Source of the DNA: Sporanaerobacter acetigenes DSM 13106
GTDB taxonomy: Bacteria > Bacillota > Clostridia > Tissierellales > Sporanaerobacteraceae
Length of the DNA stretch: 64,000 bases
NCBI RefSeq assembly: GCF_900130025.1
Contig: NZ_FQXR01000004.1
Span: forward strand, 140,483 to 204,482
Reading direction: 5' to 3'
Position numbers and translations under genes: made by a program. The stretch's first letter is position 1, and each line of letters opens with the position of its first letter. Under the pieces are notes generated by a model that was given only the letters and a program-made list of their open reading frames with translations, had not been told where the DNA came from and did not search any database. This document shows, piece after piece, positions 7,812-16,775 of this stretch.

Positions 7812-8864
7812 TTATTTTTGAGTAACAATAACTCTATAAGAATCAGGTTTAACTGCTAATTCAAAAGCAGCCTGAGCCTCTTCTATTGGATATTTAGCTG
7901 TAATTAATTTTTCAGGCACTATCAATCTCTTTGACAACAATATTGATGAAGTTTGGAAAGATTTGATAGTAGGGCTTACTGCACCAGTAATTTCTACTTG
8001 TTTGCTATGAAGCCATTGAGGGCTAACTTCTATTGGTTTGTCTGGATGTATTGAACTATACATTACTACTCTTCCCAATTTCCCAACTGCATTTATTGCT
8101 TGTTGTGCTACTGCTGCAATAGGTGTAGTATTGAATACTACATTTGCACCTTTTCCTTCAGTCAAACTCTTAACTTTCTCTACAAGATCTTCTTTTGTTG
8201 GGTCAAAAGTTGCATCTGCTCCTAATTCTTCAGCTATTTTTCTTCTTTCAACACTTGGTTCACTCAATATAACTCTAGCTCCTCTAAGTTTACATACCAT
8301 TACATGAAGTAAACCCATGATACCTGCACCTATTACCACTACATCTTCTCCCAATTCAACTTTCCCTTGTTCTACACTATTTACTACACATGCCAAAGGT
8401 TCAGTTAAAGCACCATATTCAAAAGGTAAATCATTAGGAAGTTTGAATATTTCTTTTGGGGTCACTACTAAATATTCTCCCAATCCACCAGGCCCCCAAA
8501 TTTCTTTGTGTTTGTCAACTACTGGTTTACCTGCTTCTATACACATATTTTCTTTGCCTTGTCTACAATAATAGCAACTTCCACAAGAATATAGAGTTCT
8601 TAATGATACTTTTTGTCCTATTGGATATTGTTCTAAATTTATTCCTTCTCCTACTTCTTCAATAACTCCACTCATTTCATGACCACCTAAAAATGGTAGA
8701 GGCATTTTTAATACTCCTGAAAAAGTTCTTTGTTCCCAAGTACATAGAGCACAAGCTTTTATATTAACTAATATTTCTCCTTCTCCTGGAGTTGGTTTTT
8801 TCACATCTAACAATTCTACTTTATTTACTTCTGTTATGACTGCTGCCTTCATTTTTTGGTTCAT
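7812..8864 (-). CDS. zinc-dependent medium-chain dehydrogenase
   Basis: 350-residue MDR dehydrogenase like sorbitol, threonine or sugar-phosphate dehydrogenases. The GHEMSGVIEEVG motif is near residue 62, the structural zinc lobe CGSCYYCRQGKENMC near 95, and the Rossmann GAGIMGLL near 180. The first catalytic ligand is in an unusual context, CALCTWEQRTFSG. Sits 17 bp after the aldolase gene, start behind GGAGGT. Probably oxidises or reduces a sugar or sugar phosphate imported by the adjacent PTS. Exact substrate unknown. Confidence 0.88.
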   Translation of the reverse strand: MNQKMKAAVITEVNKVELLDVKKPTPGEGEILVNIKACALCTWEQRTFSGVLKMPLPFLGGHEMSGVIEEVGEGINLEQYPIGQKVSLRTLYSCGSCYYCRQGKENMCIEAGKPVVDKHKEIWGPGGLGEYLVVTPKEIFKLPNDLPFEYGALTEPLACVVNSVEQGKVELGEDVVVIGAGIMGLLHVMVCKLRGARVILSEPSVERRKIAEELGADATFDPTKEDLVEKVKSLTEGKGANVVFNTTPIAAVAQQAINAVGKLGRVVMYSSIHPDKPIEVSPQWLHSKQVEITGAVSPTIKSFQTSSILLSKRLIVPEKLITAKYPIEEAQAAFELAVKPDSYRVIVTQK

Positions 8865-8881
8865 ACTATTACCTCCTATAT

Positions 8882-9664
8882 TTAAAGAAGTTTCAAAGCT
8901 TCTTCTACTTCTGCATTTTCATGAACTATAGCATTTATTGCTGCACATACTTTTCCTGGGTCAGGACGTCTCCATATATTTCTACCAATGATAACACCTC
9001 TTGCTCCTGCATCCATAGAATCCTTAATCATTTGCAATAAATCCCTATCTTCTTTTGCCTTACTTCCTCCGAGAACTAATACAGGTTTATAGCAACCTTC
9101 TACAACTTTTTTGAAAGATTCCTTATCTCCTGTATAATCAGTTTTAATAAAATCTGCACCTATTTCTGCACCTAATCTACAAGCAAAAGCAACATTTTCA
9201 GGTGTTCTTGAATCTTCAGCTGGTTCAAATCCTCTTGGTAGCATTTCTGCACCTATAGGCATATTCCATTCATTTGCTTCTGCTACAAGTCTTGCTAACC
9301 CCTTTAATGTTGTATCTTCGTTGCTTGCTCCTGGAAATCCCATACAAAGCATTCCATCAGCACCAATTCTTAAAGCAGTTTCTACTGAATAAAGAACTTC
9401 TACACTTTTGTCTCTAGTCTTTGCAAGTTGTGAAACTCCACCATCTGCTCTCAAGATAATGCCTAAATCACCTATTTCTTTTTGATAACTTGTTACTATT
9501 CCATAGGTAGTCAATATTGCATCTATGCCACTTTCTTTACATTTTTCTATTATTTCTCCTGTATTATTTAGCTCTGGCAACACATTGAAAGCACCACCAT
9601 GATCTATTGCTAAAACTATCGATTTGCCATCACTTTTAAAAATATTGTTTAATCTTCTTTTCAT
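8882..9664 (-). CDS. class I aldolase, DhnA/FbaB/LsrF type
   Basis: 260-residue TIM-barrel aldolase. The N-terminus VLAIDHGGAF and the Schiff-base region FIKTDYTGD (probable catalytic Lys174) are typical of the DeoC/FbaB/LsrF group; GAEMLPRGFE and the phosphate-binding VLGGSK and GVIIGRNIW are also seen. Sits between PTS IID and the zinc dehydrogenase with short gaps. A fitting role is cleavage of a ketose 1-phosphate to dihydroxyacetone phosphate and an aldehyde, but substrate is inferred from context. Confidence 0.87.
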   Translation of the reverse strand: MKRRLNNIFKSDGKSIVLAIDHGGAFNVLPELNNTGEIIEKCKESGIDAILTTYGIVTSYQKEIGDLGIILRADGGVSQLAKTRDKSVEVLYSVETALRIGADGMLCMGFPGASNEDTTLKGLARLVAEANEWNMPIGAEMLPRGFEPAEDSRTPENVAFACRLGAEIGADFIKTDYTGDKESFKKVVEGCYKPVLVLGGSKAKEDRDLLQMIKDSMDAGARGVIIGRNIWRRPDPGKVCAAINAIVHENAEVEEALKLL

Positions 9665-9701
9665 ATTTGCAACCTCCTAATATATAAATTTATTTATTAC
9701 A

Positions 9702-10550
9702 CTAAAATATTTTCAAGATACTTCCTACAGCACCTATAGCCATAATATAAAGCATTACTTTTACAGGGCTTTTGCCTTTTTCAAGTTGTTTATATGTCCA
9801 AAGAGTCAACAATAAAGGCAATAAGCCTGGCATAACCATATCAAATAAATCTGCTTGTAGCCCTACTGCTGTCTCTCCTATCTTTATTTCTATAGGAGTA
9901 GTTATGTTGACAAATTTACCAGTCAAAGCACCGATGACTGTACAGCCAAGAATACCCGCAGCTTGAATTACATCATTAAATACTCCACCGCCTAGTATTT
10001 GTTCAACAGCACTTCTACCTAATTTATAGCCTTTCATCCATAAAGAGTAGCTTAACCAGATAATCACAACTGAAATAAGAACCATATATAATATAGGTCC
10101 CATCAAATTTCCTTCTTTACCCAATCCAACTCCAAATGCTAGCAATATTGGAGTGATAACCCCTTGGGTCAATGTATCACCTATACCTGCCAAAGGCCCC
10201 ATTAAACCTGTTTTTATAGAATTGATAGCATCATCAGATATTTCTGCTCCATTTGCTTTTTCTTCTTCCATAGCTATAGTTATTCCATGAGTCAAAGTAC
10301 CTATAGTAGGATTGGTATTGAAAAAAGTTAAATGTCTTTTTAATGCCTGTGCTTTTTCTTCTTTTGTATCATATAATTTATCTATTATAGGACACATAGA
10401 GTGTGCAAATCCACTAGCTTGCATTCTTTCGTAGTTGAATGATGATTGAGCAAACGTTAGCCATCTGAACCAAGATTTTCTTATATCCTTTTTAGTTAAT
10501 TTCTTTTTTCTTTCAACTTCTTTCACTTCATTATTAGCTGGCAACTTCAT
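9702..10550 (-). CDS. PTS mannose/fructose/sorbose family IID
   Basis: Membrane subunit IID of a mannose-class PTS. 282 residues with the family signature SWFRWLTFAQSSFNYERMQ near the N-terminus, GLMGPLAGIGDTLTQG in the middle, and C-terminal hydrophobic segments. The start ATG is within the end of the IIC gene (17-bp overlap), behind GGGGGAA. Works with IIC to move the sugar while IIB phosphorylates it. Confidence 0.94.
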   Translation of the reverse strand: MKLPANNEVKEVERKKKLTKKDIRKSWFRWLTFAQSSFNYERMQASGFAHSMCPIIDKLYDTKEEKAQALKRHLTFFNTNPTIGTLTHGITIAMEEEKANGAEISDDAINSIKTGLMGPLAGIGDTLTQGVITPILLAFGVGLGKEGNLMGPILYMVLISVVIIWLSYSLWMKGYKLGRSAVEQILGGGVFNDVIQAAGILGCTVIGALTGKFVNITTPIEIKIGETAVGLQADLFDMVMPGLLPLLLTLWTYKQLEKGKSPVKVMLYIMAIGAVGSILKIF

Positions 10551-11292
10551 TTCCCCCTTTCTTTAATCTCATATGAATATAAGCAAATACTGCTCCAAAA
10601 AGTCCTATGGCTACAATATCTAATTTTAAATAAACAGTTAATAAAAATCCTAAGAAGTAATATGCCTTATTATCACCTTTAAATATTGATTTCAAGTTCA
10701 TTGCAATGCCAAGAGCCGGCATCATTCCTCCAATAACTATTAGGCAATGCAGCACATTTTGTCCTAAAAAATCTAACAATGACTTTATAGCAGTTGGTCC
10801 ATATAATGCTGCGAAAAATACTGGGAAAAATGAAACAATAAATAAAAACAATTGTGATGGAACCACATCCATAAATGCAACTCCTTTTACATTTCCTTCT
10901 TCTGCATATTTGTCAGATTTGTGAAGGAAGAACGCATTTACAGTCATTTTTGCAAACCATATTATAGTACCTAGCATACCTACAGGCACAGCCAATGCAA
11001 GAGCCGCTTCAGCTTCAATACCAGATGCTATAGCTATAGCAGTCCCTAAAGTACCTGCTAAACAAGGATCTCCAGGTAAAGATGCACCCGCTGAAATAAA
11101 CCCTAAATACATCAAGTTAACAGTGGCTCCAATTATAGTTCCTTGTACTGGATCTCCTAATACTAGCCCCACTAAGAAACCATTAACCAAAGGCCTATAT
11201 ACAGTGTAGAAACCTACTCCAAACAACCAAGTAGACGTTCCTAGATAATATATAAGTCCTATCAATATTGCCTGTAATACAGAAATCTTCAC
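10534..11292 (-). CDS. PTS mannose/fructose/sorbose family IIC
   Basis: 252-residue channel subunit with about eight hydrophobic segments. Motifs GLVLGDPVQGTIIGATVNLMYLG and ASLPGDPCLAGTLGTAIAI appear in the family order. Upstream neighbour IIB is 22 bp away and downstream IID overlaps, giving the usual IIA-IIB-IIC-IID order. Confidence 0.94.
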   Translation of the reverse strand: MKISVLQAILIGLIYYLGTSTWLFGVGFYTVYRPLVNGFLVGLVLGDPVQGTIIGATVNLMYLGFISAGASLPGDPCLAGTLGTAIAIASGIEAEAALALAVPVGMLGTIIWFAKMTVNAFFLHKSDKYAEEGNVKGVAFMDVVPSQLFLFIVSFFPVFFAALYGPTAIKSLLDFLGQNVLHCLIVIGGMMPALGIAMNLKSIFKGDNKAYYFLGFLLTVYLKLDIVAIGLFGAVFAYIHMRLKKGGNEVAS

Positions 11293-11314
11293 TGTCTTTC
11301 CCTCCTTATTTTAA

Positions 11315-11794
11315 TTATTTGAGACATTTTTCTATTGGCTGCGGACGATCATCTGGAACAATATGAATATTTACTTCTACGCCCTTGTCAATAATGTTTA
11401 ATAAAGATTGTCTTTCTTCTTCAGATATGGATATATTTTTGTAAAGTCTCTTTCTTCCAGGAGCAGCTCCTATTCCTCCAACTATCATTTCTTTCAAATC
11501 TACTCCATTGTTTAGTAACCCTTCTACTGTCTTTGGTACTTTTACAAGTATTAGTATTCTTTCATTTTCTGGTGAAGGTTGCTTAAGAACCTCTGATGCT
11601 TGATTTACATCATAAACTTCAACTGTTATTCCTGGAGGTGCTGCCATCGTAAGAACCGTTTTCATAAAATCGTCCTTTGCAACTGTATCATCTACAATTA
11701 TTATTTTTGTAGCTTTTGTGTGTTTAACCCAAGCAGTCATTACTTGTCCATGTATTAGACGGTCATCAATTCTCGTAAGTACAATATTTGCCAT
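11315..11794 (-). CDS. PTS mannose/fructose/sorbose family IIB
   Basis: 159-residue cytosolic phosphotransfer protein. The phosphorylated histidine is H15 in RIDDRLIHGQV. TKIIIVDD and MTMAAPP-like segments (LTMAAPPGI) follow. It accepts phosphate from IIA and passes it to the incoming sugar. Confidence 0.95.
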   Translation of the reverse strand: MANIVLTRIDDRLIHGQVMTAWVKHTKATKIIIVDDTVAKDDFMKTVLTMAAPPGITVEVYDVNQASEVLKQPSPENERILILVKVPKTVEGLLNNGVDLKEMIVGGIGAAPGRKRLYKNISISEEERQSLLNIIDKGVEVNIHIVPDDRPQPIEKCLK

Positions 11795-11817
11795 AATATC
11801 ACTCCTTTTGTATTTTT

Positions 11818-12222
11818 CTAATTTGCATTTGCTAATATTTCATTTAAATCTTTAATGCCTTCTTTTCCAGCTTTAAAGGCTTTTTCTGCTAAATCATTTA
11901 AATCAAGCTCATCCCTCATACAGAAAAGTTCTAAAAGCATGGGTAAGTTCACCCCTGTAATGGCCCTAAAGTTTAAATCCTTCATATTTATTATGGTTGC
12001 ATTTGTAGGACTACCTCCAAACACATCAGTTAGCACCAATACTCCATCTCCATCGTCCAACTCTTTTATATTTTTGTTTATTTCTTTTTTTAAATCTTCT
12101 ACATTGTCTCCATAATTGAGAGTTAGAGTATTTACATATTCTTGCTTTCCAACTATCAACTCAGCACTTTTAAGTAGTTCTACGCTTAATTTCCCATGAG
12201 TTACTATTAACACTCCTACCAT
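11818..12222 (-). CDS. PTS mannose-family IIA
   Basis: 134-residue IIA domain with phosphorylated His9 in LIVTHGKLS and the GVLVLTDVFGGSPTNA loop. The start at 12222 was preferred to an upstream in-frame ATG because AAGGCGGGAA sits just before it. First gene of the operon, 50 bp downstream of a sigma-54 promoter. Confidence 0.93.
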   Translation of the reverse strand: MVGVLIVTHGKLSVELLKSAELIVGKQEYVNTLTLNYGDNVEDLKKEINKNIKELDDGDGVLVLTDVFGGSPTNATIINMKDLNFRAITGVNLPMLLELFCMRDELDLNDLAEKAFKAGKEGIKDLNEILANAN

Positions 12223-12274
12223 GTCTTCCCGCCTTTCCATTGTTGTATTTTTTTATTTCGACTATCATTATTAA

Positions 12275-12292
12275 TTGCAAATCTAATGCCAA
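12275..12292 (-). promoter_or_regulatory. sigma-54 (-24/-12) promoter of the PTS operon
   Basis: TTGGCATTAGATTTGCAA on the minus strand. GG and GC are 10 nt apart, as in the TGGCAC-N5-TTGC consensus. The activator gene just upstream carries the GAFTGA sigma-54 contact loop. Confidence 0.85.
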
Positions 12293-12304
12293 CTTTTGTG
12301 TCAT

Positions 12305-12331
12305 AAAAAAAAGCCCTGCTTTTACAGCAAG
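12305..12331 (-). terminator. terminator of the LevR-type activator gene
   Basis: On the minus strand CTTGCT pairs with AGCAGG (one G-U) and is followed by eight T. Separates the regulator from the PTS operon. Confidence 0.75.
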
Positions 12332-12341
12332 ACTTCCTATT

Positions 12342-15248
12342 TCAACCTATCTGTGTCATTCCATATTTATGTGTGTTAAATAAATCTATTATATATCCTA
12401 TTTCTGTGTCAGGTACATATATGCTAAAAGATTGTTCTATTATCTCCATAGCTTTTTTTATAGTATTATAAAGTTCTACTTCTTTCTCAATCAAAATATC
12501 AATTTCCTTATAATACAAAGATTCTTCTAAAAAAATCCTCTCTATCATGCAACTACAATGAACAACATAACTTACCTTAAGACAATCATCAATTGGAATG
12601 TTTTCCTTATTGACTATATAATCAAAAGTTGCCTTAATTATAGTATAGGTTTTTATAGGATTTAAAAATACCAATACTCTTTCCAACATCTCTATGTACA
12701 TATTTTCTTCGTCTTCAACGAATATTTTTTCTTCACTAAAATAATTATGACTTTTAACATTATCTCTATTAAATTCTTCTTCAAATATTATATTATTTAG
12801 TTTTTCCAATCCCTTGCCTAAAACAATTTCATCTACTGATATAAAAGGAATTTCTACTTTAGGATTCATTGAACCTACTATAGCCAATATTTTTTTCGAA
12901 TTCTCTTTAAGTTTATCTATTCCATCATTGACTTCATTCATATTTAAAGGCACTAGTTCTATTTTTTTATCTTTGATTGTAGGAAGATTATTTTCTACTA
13001 GATTAGCTATCTTAATAGCTGAACCTTGCCCTGTTATACAAACTGTCACAATTACTAATTCTTCTGTATTTAACTCTTCTACCATATTATCTATTACATT
13101 TCTTCCTATATAAGGGCATATTATATCTAGTTCTTTAGTCAACTTTTTCAATGTCATTTCAGGAAGCATGCACTTTCTCACAACTTCAAGAACTAAAGGT
13201 GTAGAAACCATCTCAATAGAGTAAGTTTCTATCCCAGTTTTTTGGGTTATTATTTCTGAAAAAGCAGTCAAGCTTCCCATATCCACAAGCAATATTACCC
13301 CTTTCCCTTCATCTACTGCTTTAACCATTTGAGTAGTTTTTTCTAGTACATCTTGTACTCTTGCATCTAAAGGCATATCTACTGCTTTACAAAAATTTGT
13401 TCCTAAGAGTTCATTAACCACAGCCGCCATACTGGTTGCAGTACTATTCCCATGAGATAGCACTATACACCCAATTCTTTTATTGCTGTTATTTCCTTGA
13501 GAAAGAGCAGTTAAGAACATAGTTAAAAAACCAACCTCTTCTAAAGGTATAGATAAACCCAATTCTTCCTCCACTATCTTCATCATCAGCCTTGCTACCT
13601 TAAATTCTTCTGGATTATTTAATACTATTTGATTTATTTCTTCACTATAATTTAATTTTCCTTCACTAAGTCTTTCTATTAGGGCACCAAAATGAAGTGT
13701 TAATCCTATCACCATATTGTCATTAAACTTCTTATTTAACTTTTTTTCTGCAGCATCTACAGCCATTACAGCAGCATTATAAATTCTAGGACTCACTATT
13801 TTAAACAGTTCTTCTTTTTCCGGAAAACCTTTTTCTGTGTTGGATTTTTTTAGCAAGTTTTTTAAATATCGCTCTATTTCGCAACTTATTATTTCGTTTA
13901 TCTCTTTAAGAGAATAGCCATTTTTTAAATAATCATTATATTTTTCTGTTATTTCTCGGTAAAGATTATCGGATATCTTATAATTATCTATGGATACAAT
14001 TTTTTCTTTATCATAATCAGTAAATAAATAAAAGTCCTCTATACTAAATCTCATCAAATGAATTATTTCATTTCTCCTTCTTTCAATATCTAAAAGGCCA
14101 CTATATATATAATCTGGAAGAAGTGGTGTATCAATTTCTATCTCTTCTTTATTGAAAGTCTTAAATTCTAGAAAGCCTCTGGCACATAAAAGCTGAATAT
14201 CAGCTTTTAATTGTCCTATATTTCCTTGACAATCATAAAGCAAAAGAGCTTCCATCACATTTTTATATACTTTTATTGGCACCTTTACATTACCTACTTC
14301 ATCCTTGAAAAATTGCACAATTAATTCAAAACGCTCCGTTATAGGTCTCTTATATAAAGAAGGCAATTTTATAACTACAGGGATCCTTCTTAAGAATGTC
14401 CTCAACAAAGTAGACCCTATATCTTCAGTAGTAGCTCCTATGATTAAAACATTTGCTTTCCTGAAACTTTCCGTTTCCCCTAATCTTCTGTACTTGTTCT
14501 TATCCATCAATAAAAAGAGCATCTCTTGCCCTTCTGGTGACAATCTATGTATCTCATCTAATAAAATTATTCCTCCATCTGCTTTTTCTATTAGTCCTGC
14601 CTTATCTTTATCAGCTCCAGTAAAGGCTCCCTTCATATGCCCAAACAATTGAGACAAAATAAGTTGAGGATTTTCTGCATATTCTGAACAATTAAATATT
14701 ACCAATTCTGCATTCTTCTTTATTCTTCCATTCAGTAAAGCATATTTGTACATCAGCTCTGCAAAAGTAGTTTTACCTACACCCGTAGGACCAGTAATTA
14801 AAGTATGAAGTCCTCTTGGCGGATAAAGTATAGCAGCCTTTGCTTGTTTAATAGATAATTCAAGGCTTCCTTTTGCTCCTATTATCTTTTTAAAAGGATC
14901 TTGTCCAATTTTGTCATTATCTTTATCTTTTTCGTTATATTTTTCTTCATTCAGAATTGTTCCTAGTTCCTCAAAGGACTCAAATACACATTTTTCATCG
15001 AATTTCTTTTTTGTAATTTCCTCTAATATTTCCTTATCAACAAAATATACAGGTCTGCCTAATATTTTTATTACTTTCTCTTCTTTAACTAAATTGTTTA
15101 ATTCTCTACTCACATTTGCCCTTTCTATCTTAGTTAGGTCGGAAATTTCCATAGCTTCAAAACCAAAAAAACCTTTTTCTATATCTTCAAAAGAAATGTC
15201 TTTTGAAATTCGCTTTAGAGTTTCATATACTATTTCTTTTCGTGTCAT
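12342..15248 (-). CDS. LevR-type sigma-54 activator with PRD and PTS domains
   Basis: 968-residue activator controlled by PTS phosphorylation. Order: N-terminal winged helix (1-80), AAA+ domain (about 115-340) with GPTGVGKT and the sigma-54 contact loop GAFTGA, PRD1 (about 450-560), EIIA-Man-like domain with VLSHGNSTATSMA (about 590-700), EIIB-like segment with CITGQGSA (about 730-810), PRD2 (about 850-960). Start MTRKEIVYETL at 15248 was chosen for the AAGGATGG ribosome site; a longer frame starts at 15275. It should switch on the adjacent sigma-54 promoter when the PTS substrate is present. Confidence 0.93.
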   Translation of the reverse strand: MTRKEIVYETLKRISKDISFEDIEKGFFGFEAMEISDLTKIERANVSRELNNLVKEEKVIKILGRPVYFVDKEILEEITKKKFDEKCVFESFEELGTILNEEKYNEKDKDNDKIGQDPFKKIIGAKGSLELSIKQAKAAILYPPRGLHTLITGPTGVGKTTFAELMYKYALLNGRIKKNAELVIFNCSEYAENPQLILSQLFGHMKGAFTGADKDKAGLIEKADGGIILLDEIHRLSPEGQEMLFLLMDKNKYRRLGETESFRKANVLIIGATTEDIGSTLLRTFLRRIPVVIKLPSLYKRPITERFELIVQFFKDEVGNVKVPIKVYKNVMEALLLYDCQGNIGQLKADIQLLCARGFLEFKTFNKEEIEIDTPLLPDYIYSGLLDIERRRNEIIHLMRFSIEDFYLFTDYDKEKIVSIDNYKISDNLYREITEKYNDYLKNGYSLKEINEIISCEIERYLKNLLKKSNTEKGFPEKEELFKIVSPRIYNAAVMAVDAAEKKLNKKFNDNMVIGLTLHFGALIERLSEGKLNYSEEINQIVLNNPEEFKVARLMMKIVEEELGLSIPLEEVGFLTMFLTALSQGNNSNKRIGCIVLSHGNSTATSMAAVVNELLGTNFCKAVDMPLDARVQDVLEKTTQMVKAVDEGKGVILLVDMGSLTAFSEIITQKTGIETYSIEMVSTPLVLEVVRKCMLPEMTLKKLTKELDIICPYIGRNVIDNMVEELNTEELVIVTVCITGQGSAIKIANLVENNLPTIKDKKIELVPLNMNEVNDGIDKLKENSKKILAIVGSMNPKVEIPFISVDEIVLGKGLEKLNNIIFEEEFNRDNVKSHNYFSEEKIFVEDEENMYIEMLERVLVFLNPIKTYTIIKATFDYIVNKENIPIDDCLKVSYVVHCSCMIERIFLEESLYYKEIDILIEKEVELYNTIKKAMEIIEQSFSIYVPDTEIGYIIDLFNTHKYGMTQIG

Positions 15249-15316
15249 TTTAGATATCCATCCTTCCAAGGACAAAATTTATTTATTATATACTATATTA
15301 GCACATTTTTCGACAA

Positions 15317-15353
15317 AACAAAAAGAGGGAGTCATTCACTCCCTCTTTTTGTT
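15317..15353. terminator. bidirectional terminator
   Basis: AACAAAAAGAGGGAGT, 5-nt loop, ACTCCCTCTTTTTGTT. 16-bp stem downstream of the first glutaredoxin-like gene. Confidence 0.85.
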
Positions 15354-15366
15354 TTCTTTTTCAATT

Positions 15367-15597
15367 TTATTTGTTAAGTAATTGTTCTAGTCTATCTCTG
15401 TCAAATCCAACTACTTCTTCACCATCTACAAATATTACCGGTACTCCCATATGCCCCATACTCATTAGTTCTTTTCTAGCTTGCATATCGGTTTGAACAT
15501 TTTTTTCAGTATAACTTATACCCTTTTGAGCAAAATATTCCTTTGCTGCCACGCAATGTGGACATGTATTTGTTGAATATATAACAACATCTGCCAT
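15367..15597 (-). CDS. glutaredoxin-like protein (YruB/NrdH type), CPHC
   Basis: 76-residue thioredoxin-fold disulfide reductase. Active site C12-P-H-C15, cis-proline region GVPVIFVDGEEVVGFD. Ribosome site AAGGAGG. It has its own sigma-A promoter whose spacer is occupied by a palindrome (15631-15651), so it is probably regulated separately from the related gene upstream. Confidence 0.92.
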   Translation of the reverse strand: MADVVIYSTNTCPHCVAAKEYFAQKGISYTEKNVQTDMQARKELMSMGHMGVPVIFVDGEEVVGFDRDRLEQLLNK

Positions 15598-15629
15598 TTT
15601 AATTCCTCCTTAAATTTTTCTCTATATAC

Positions 15630-15658
15630 AATATACCCCCTACAGGTATATTTGTCAA
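15630..15658 (-). promoter_or_regulatory. sigma-A promoter with CsoR/CstR-like operator in the spacer
   Basis: On the minus strand TTGACA (15653-15658), 17 bp, TATATT (15630-15635). The spacer lies within the palindrome ATATACC-N7-GGTATAT at 15631-15651, with a CCCCC core like that upstream of the HesB gene. A repressor there would block RNA polymerase directly. Confidence 0.7.
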
Positions 15659-15664
15659 GTGGAA

Positions 15665-15892
15665 TCATCCAAGAGCTCTATCTATTTTTTGCTTGTCAAA
15701 GCCAACTATCTCCCGCTTATTTATTACTATTACAGGAACGGTACGATATCCCATGGCTAGTAACTCTTGTTTTGCTTGAAAATCTTTGTGCACATTTTTT
15801 TCATTGTACTCTATGCCCTTTTCTGAAAGGTATTTTTTAGCCTTTATGCAATAAGGACAAGTATCTGTAGTATATATTGTTACATCTCTCAT
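15665..15892 (-). CDS. glutaredoxin-like protein (YruB type), CPYC
   Basis: 75-residue paralogue of the gene at 15367, with C12-P-Y-C15 and TVPVIVINKREIVGFD. Start behind GAAAGGGG. Its stop is just upstream of the promoter of the next glutaredoxin gene. Probably a small thiol-disulfide reductase partnered by a thioredoxin-reductase-like flavoprotein not in view. Confidence 0.92.
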   Translation of the reverse strand: MRDVTIYTTDTCPYCIKAKKYLSEKGIEYNEKNVHKDFQAKQELLAMGYRTVPVIVINKREIVGFDKQKIDRALG

Positions 15893-16049
15893 AAAAAAGA
15901 CCCCTTTCAGTATTACTAATCATTTTTATAGTACCCCATAATAGAAGTTTTTAATCAAATGCAATAGAACTAAAGTATTATATTATATGATAAAAGGGTA
16001 TTATTGTGATATAATGGTATGATGAGAAATATGAAAAGGGTTGATTTAA

Positions 16050-16325
16050 ATGATAAAAAACTATATGGAGATAATAGTTTCTGAAGTATTGGATGAAGTA
16101 ATTAAAAATTATGATATTTGCAAATGTGAAGACTGCATAGATGATATAAAATCTATTGCCCTTAATAATTTATCGCCGGTATATTTTCTCGCTTCTGATG
16201 ATGAAGGCGAAAAAAAAGCTTTTTTATTAGATAGGCAAAGAAGAATATCAGTTTTAGCTAAAGTAGCAGAAGCAGCAGAAATAGTCATAAATAATGATCA
16301 TAACAAAAATAAAAATGAGGGCTAA
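16050..16325 (+). CDS. late competence development ComFB family protein
   Basis: 91 residues with the ComFB layout: MEIIVSEVLDEVI helix, Cys cluster CKCEDC near residue 25, DIKSIALNNLSPVYF, then a basic C-terminus. In Bacillus comFB lies within the comF operon but its function is unclear; here it is monocistronic between a glutaredoxin gene and an ArsR regulator. Ribosome site AAAAGGG. Confidence 0.88.
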   Translation: MIKNYMEIIVSEVLDEVIKNYDICKCEDCIDDIKSIALNNLSPVYFLASDDEGEKKAFLLDRQRRISVLAKVAEAAEIVINNDHNKNKNEG

Positions 16326-16344
16326 TTTTTACCTCATTTTTATT
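16308..16344. terminator. bidirectional terminator shared by comFB and arsR-like gene
   Basis: AATAAAAATGAGG (16308-16320) and CCTCATTTTTATT (16332-16344). The stop codons of both convergent genes fall inside the structure. Confidence 0.85.
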
Positions 16345-16708
16345 GATGCTTGACATGATCTAATCCTTGATTGAACAATTCCAATACATGATCATCATCA
16401 AGAGAATAGATGACCATTTTCCCTTCTTTTCTGAATTTCACCAATTTTAAATTTCTGAGTATTCTTAAATGATGAGATATAGCTGATTGAGTCATGTCCA
16501 AAAGTTGAGCTATATCACATACACACAATGGTGTTTTAGAAAGTACATATATTATATTAAGCCTTGTAGGGTCGGACAAGGCCTTAAATGTCTCTGAAAG
16601 CCGAGTTATTTTTTCTTCCTCTAGTAAACTTGATTTGATTTCATTGAAACTATCCACATCTATAGCACTAACATCACATATTTCTTTTTCTTCATTGGTT
16701 TTTTTCAA
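16340..16708 (-). CDS. ArsR/SmtB family metal-sensing repressor
   Basis: 122-residue winged-helix repressor. DNA-recognition helix TQSAISHHLRILR near residue 68. The C-terminal helix carries D-x-H-(10 residues)-H-x2-H (DDHVLELFNQGLDHVKH), matching the alpha-5 zinc/cobalt site of CzrA/SmtB. An alpha-3 pair (LCVCD) is also present. The start given is TTG and lacks a good ribosome site; a GGGAGG further upstream would suit an in-frame ATT that adds 5 residues. No efflux gene is adjacent, so the target may be itself or distant. Confidence 0.88.
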   Translation of the reverse strand: MKKTNEEKEICDVSAIDVDSFNEIKSSLLEEEKITRLSETFKALSDPTRLNIIYVLSKTPLCVCDIAQLLDMTQSAISHHLRILRNLKLVKFRKEGKMVIYSLDDDHVLELFNQGLDHVKHQ

Positions 16709-16715
16709 TTTTGTC

Positions 16716-16732
16716 GTTGCAATATATGCAAC
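16716..16732 (-). promoter_or_regulatory. candidate ArsR-family operator
   Basis: GTTGCAATATATGCAAC, perfect 6-bp arms, 8 bp upstream of the annotated start of the repressor. Position suggests autoregulation. Confidence 0.5.
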
Positions 16733-16775
16733 TGGCCTCCCTTCAAAAGACTTTATATAATTATATCATATTTTT

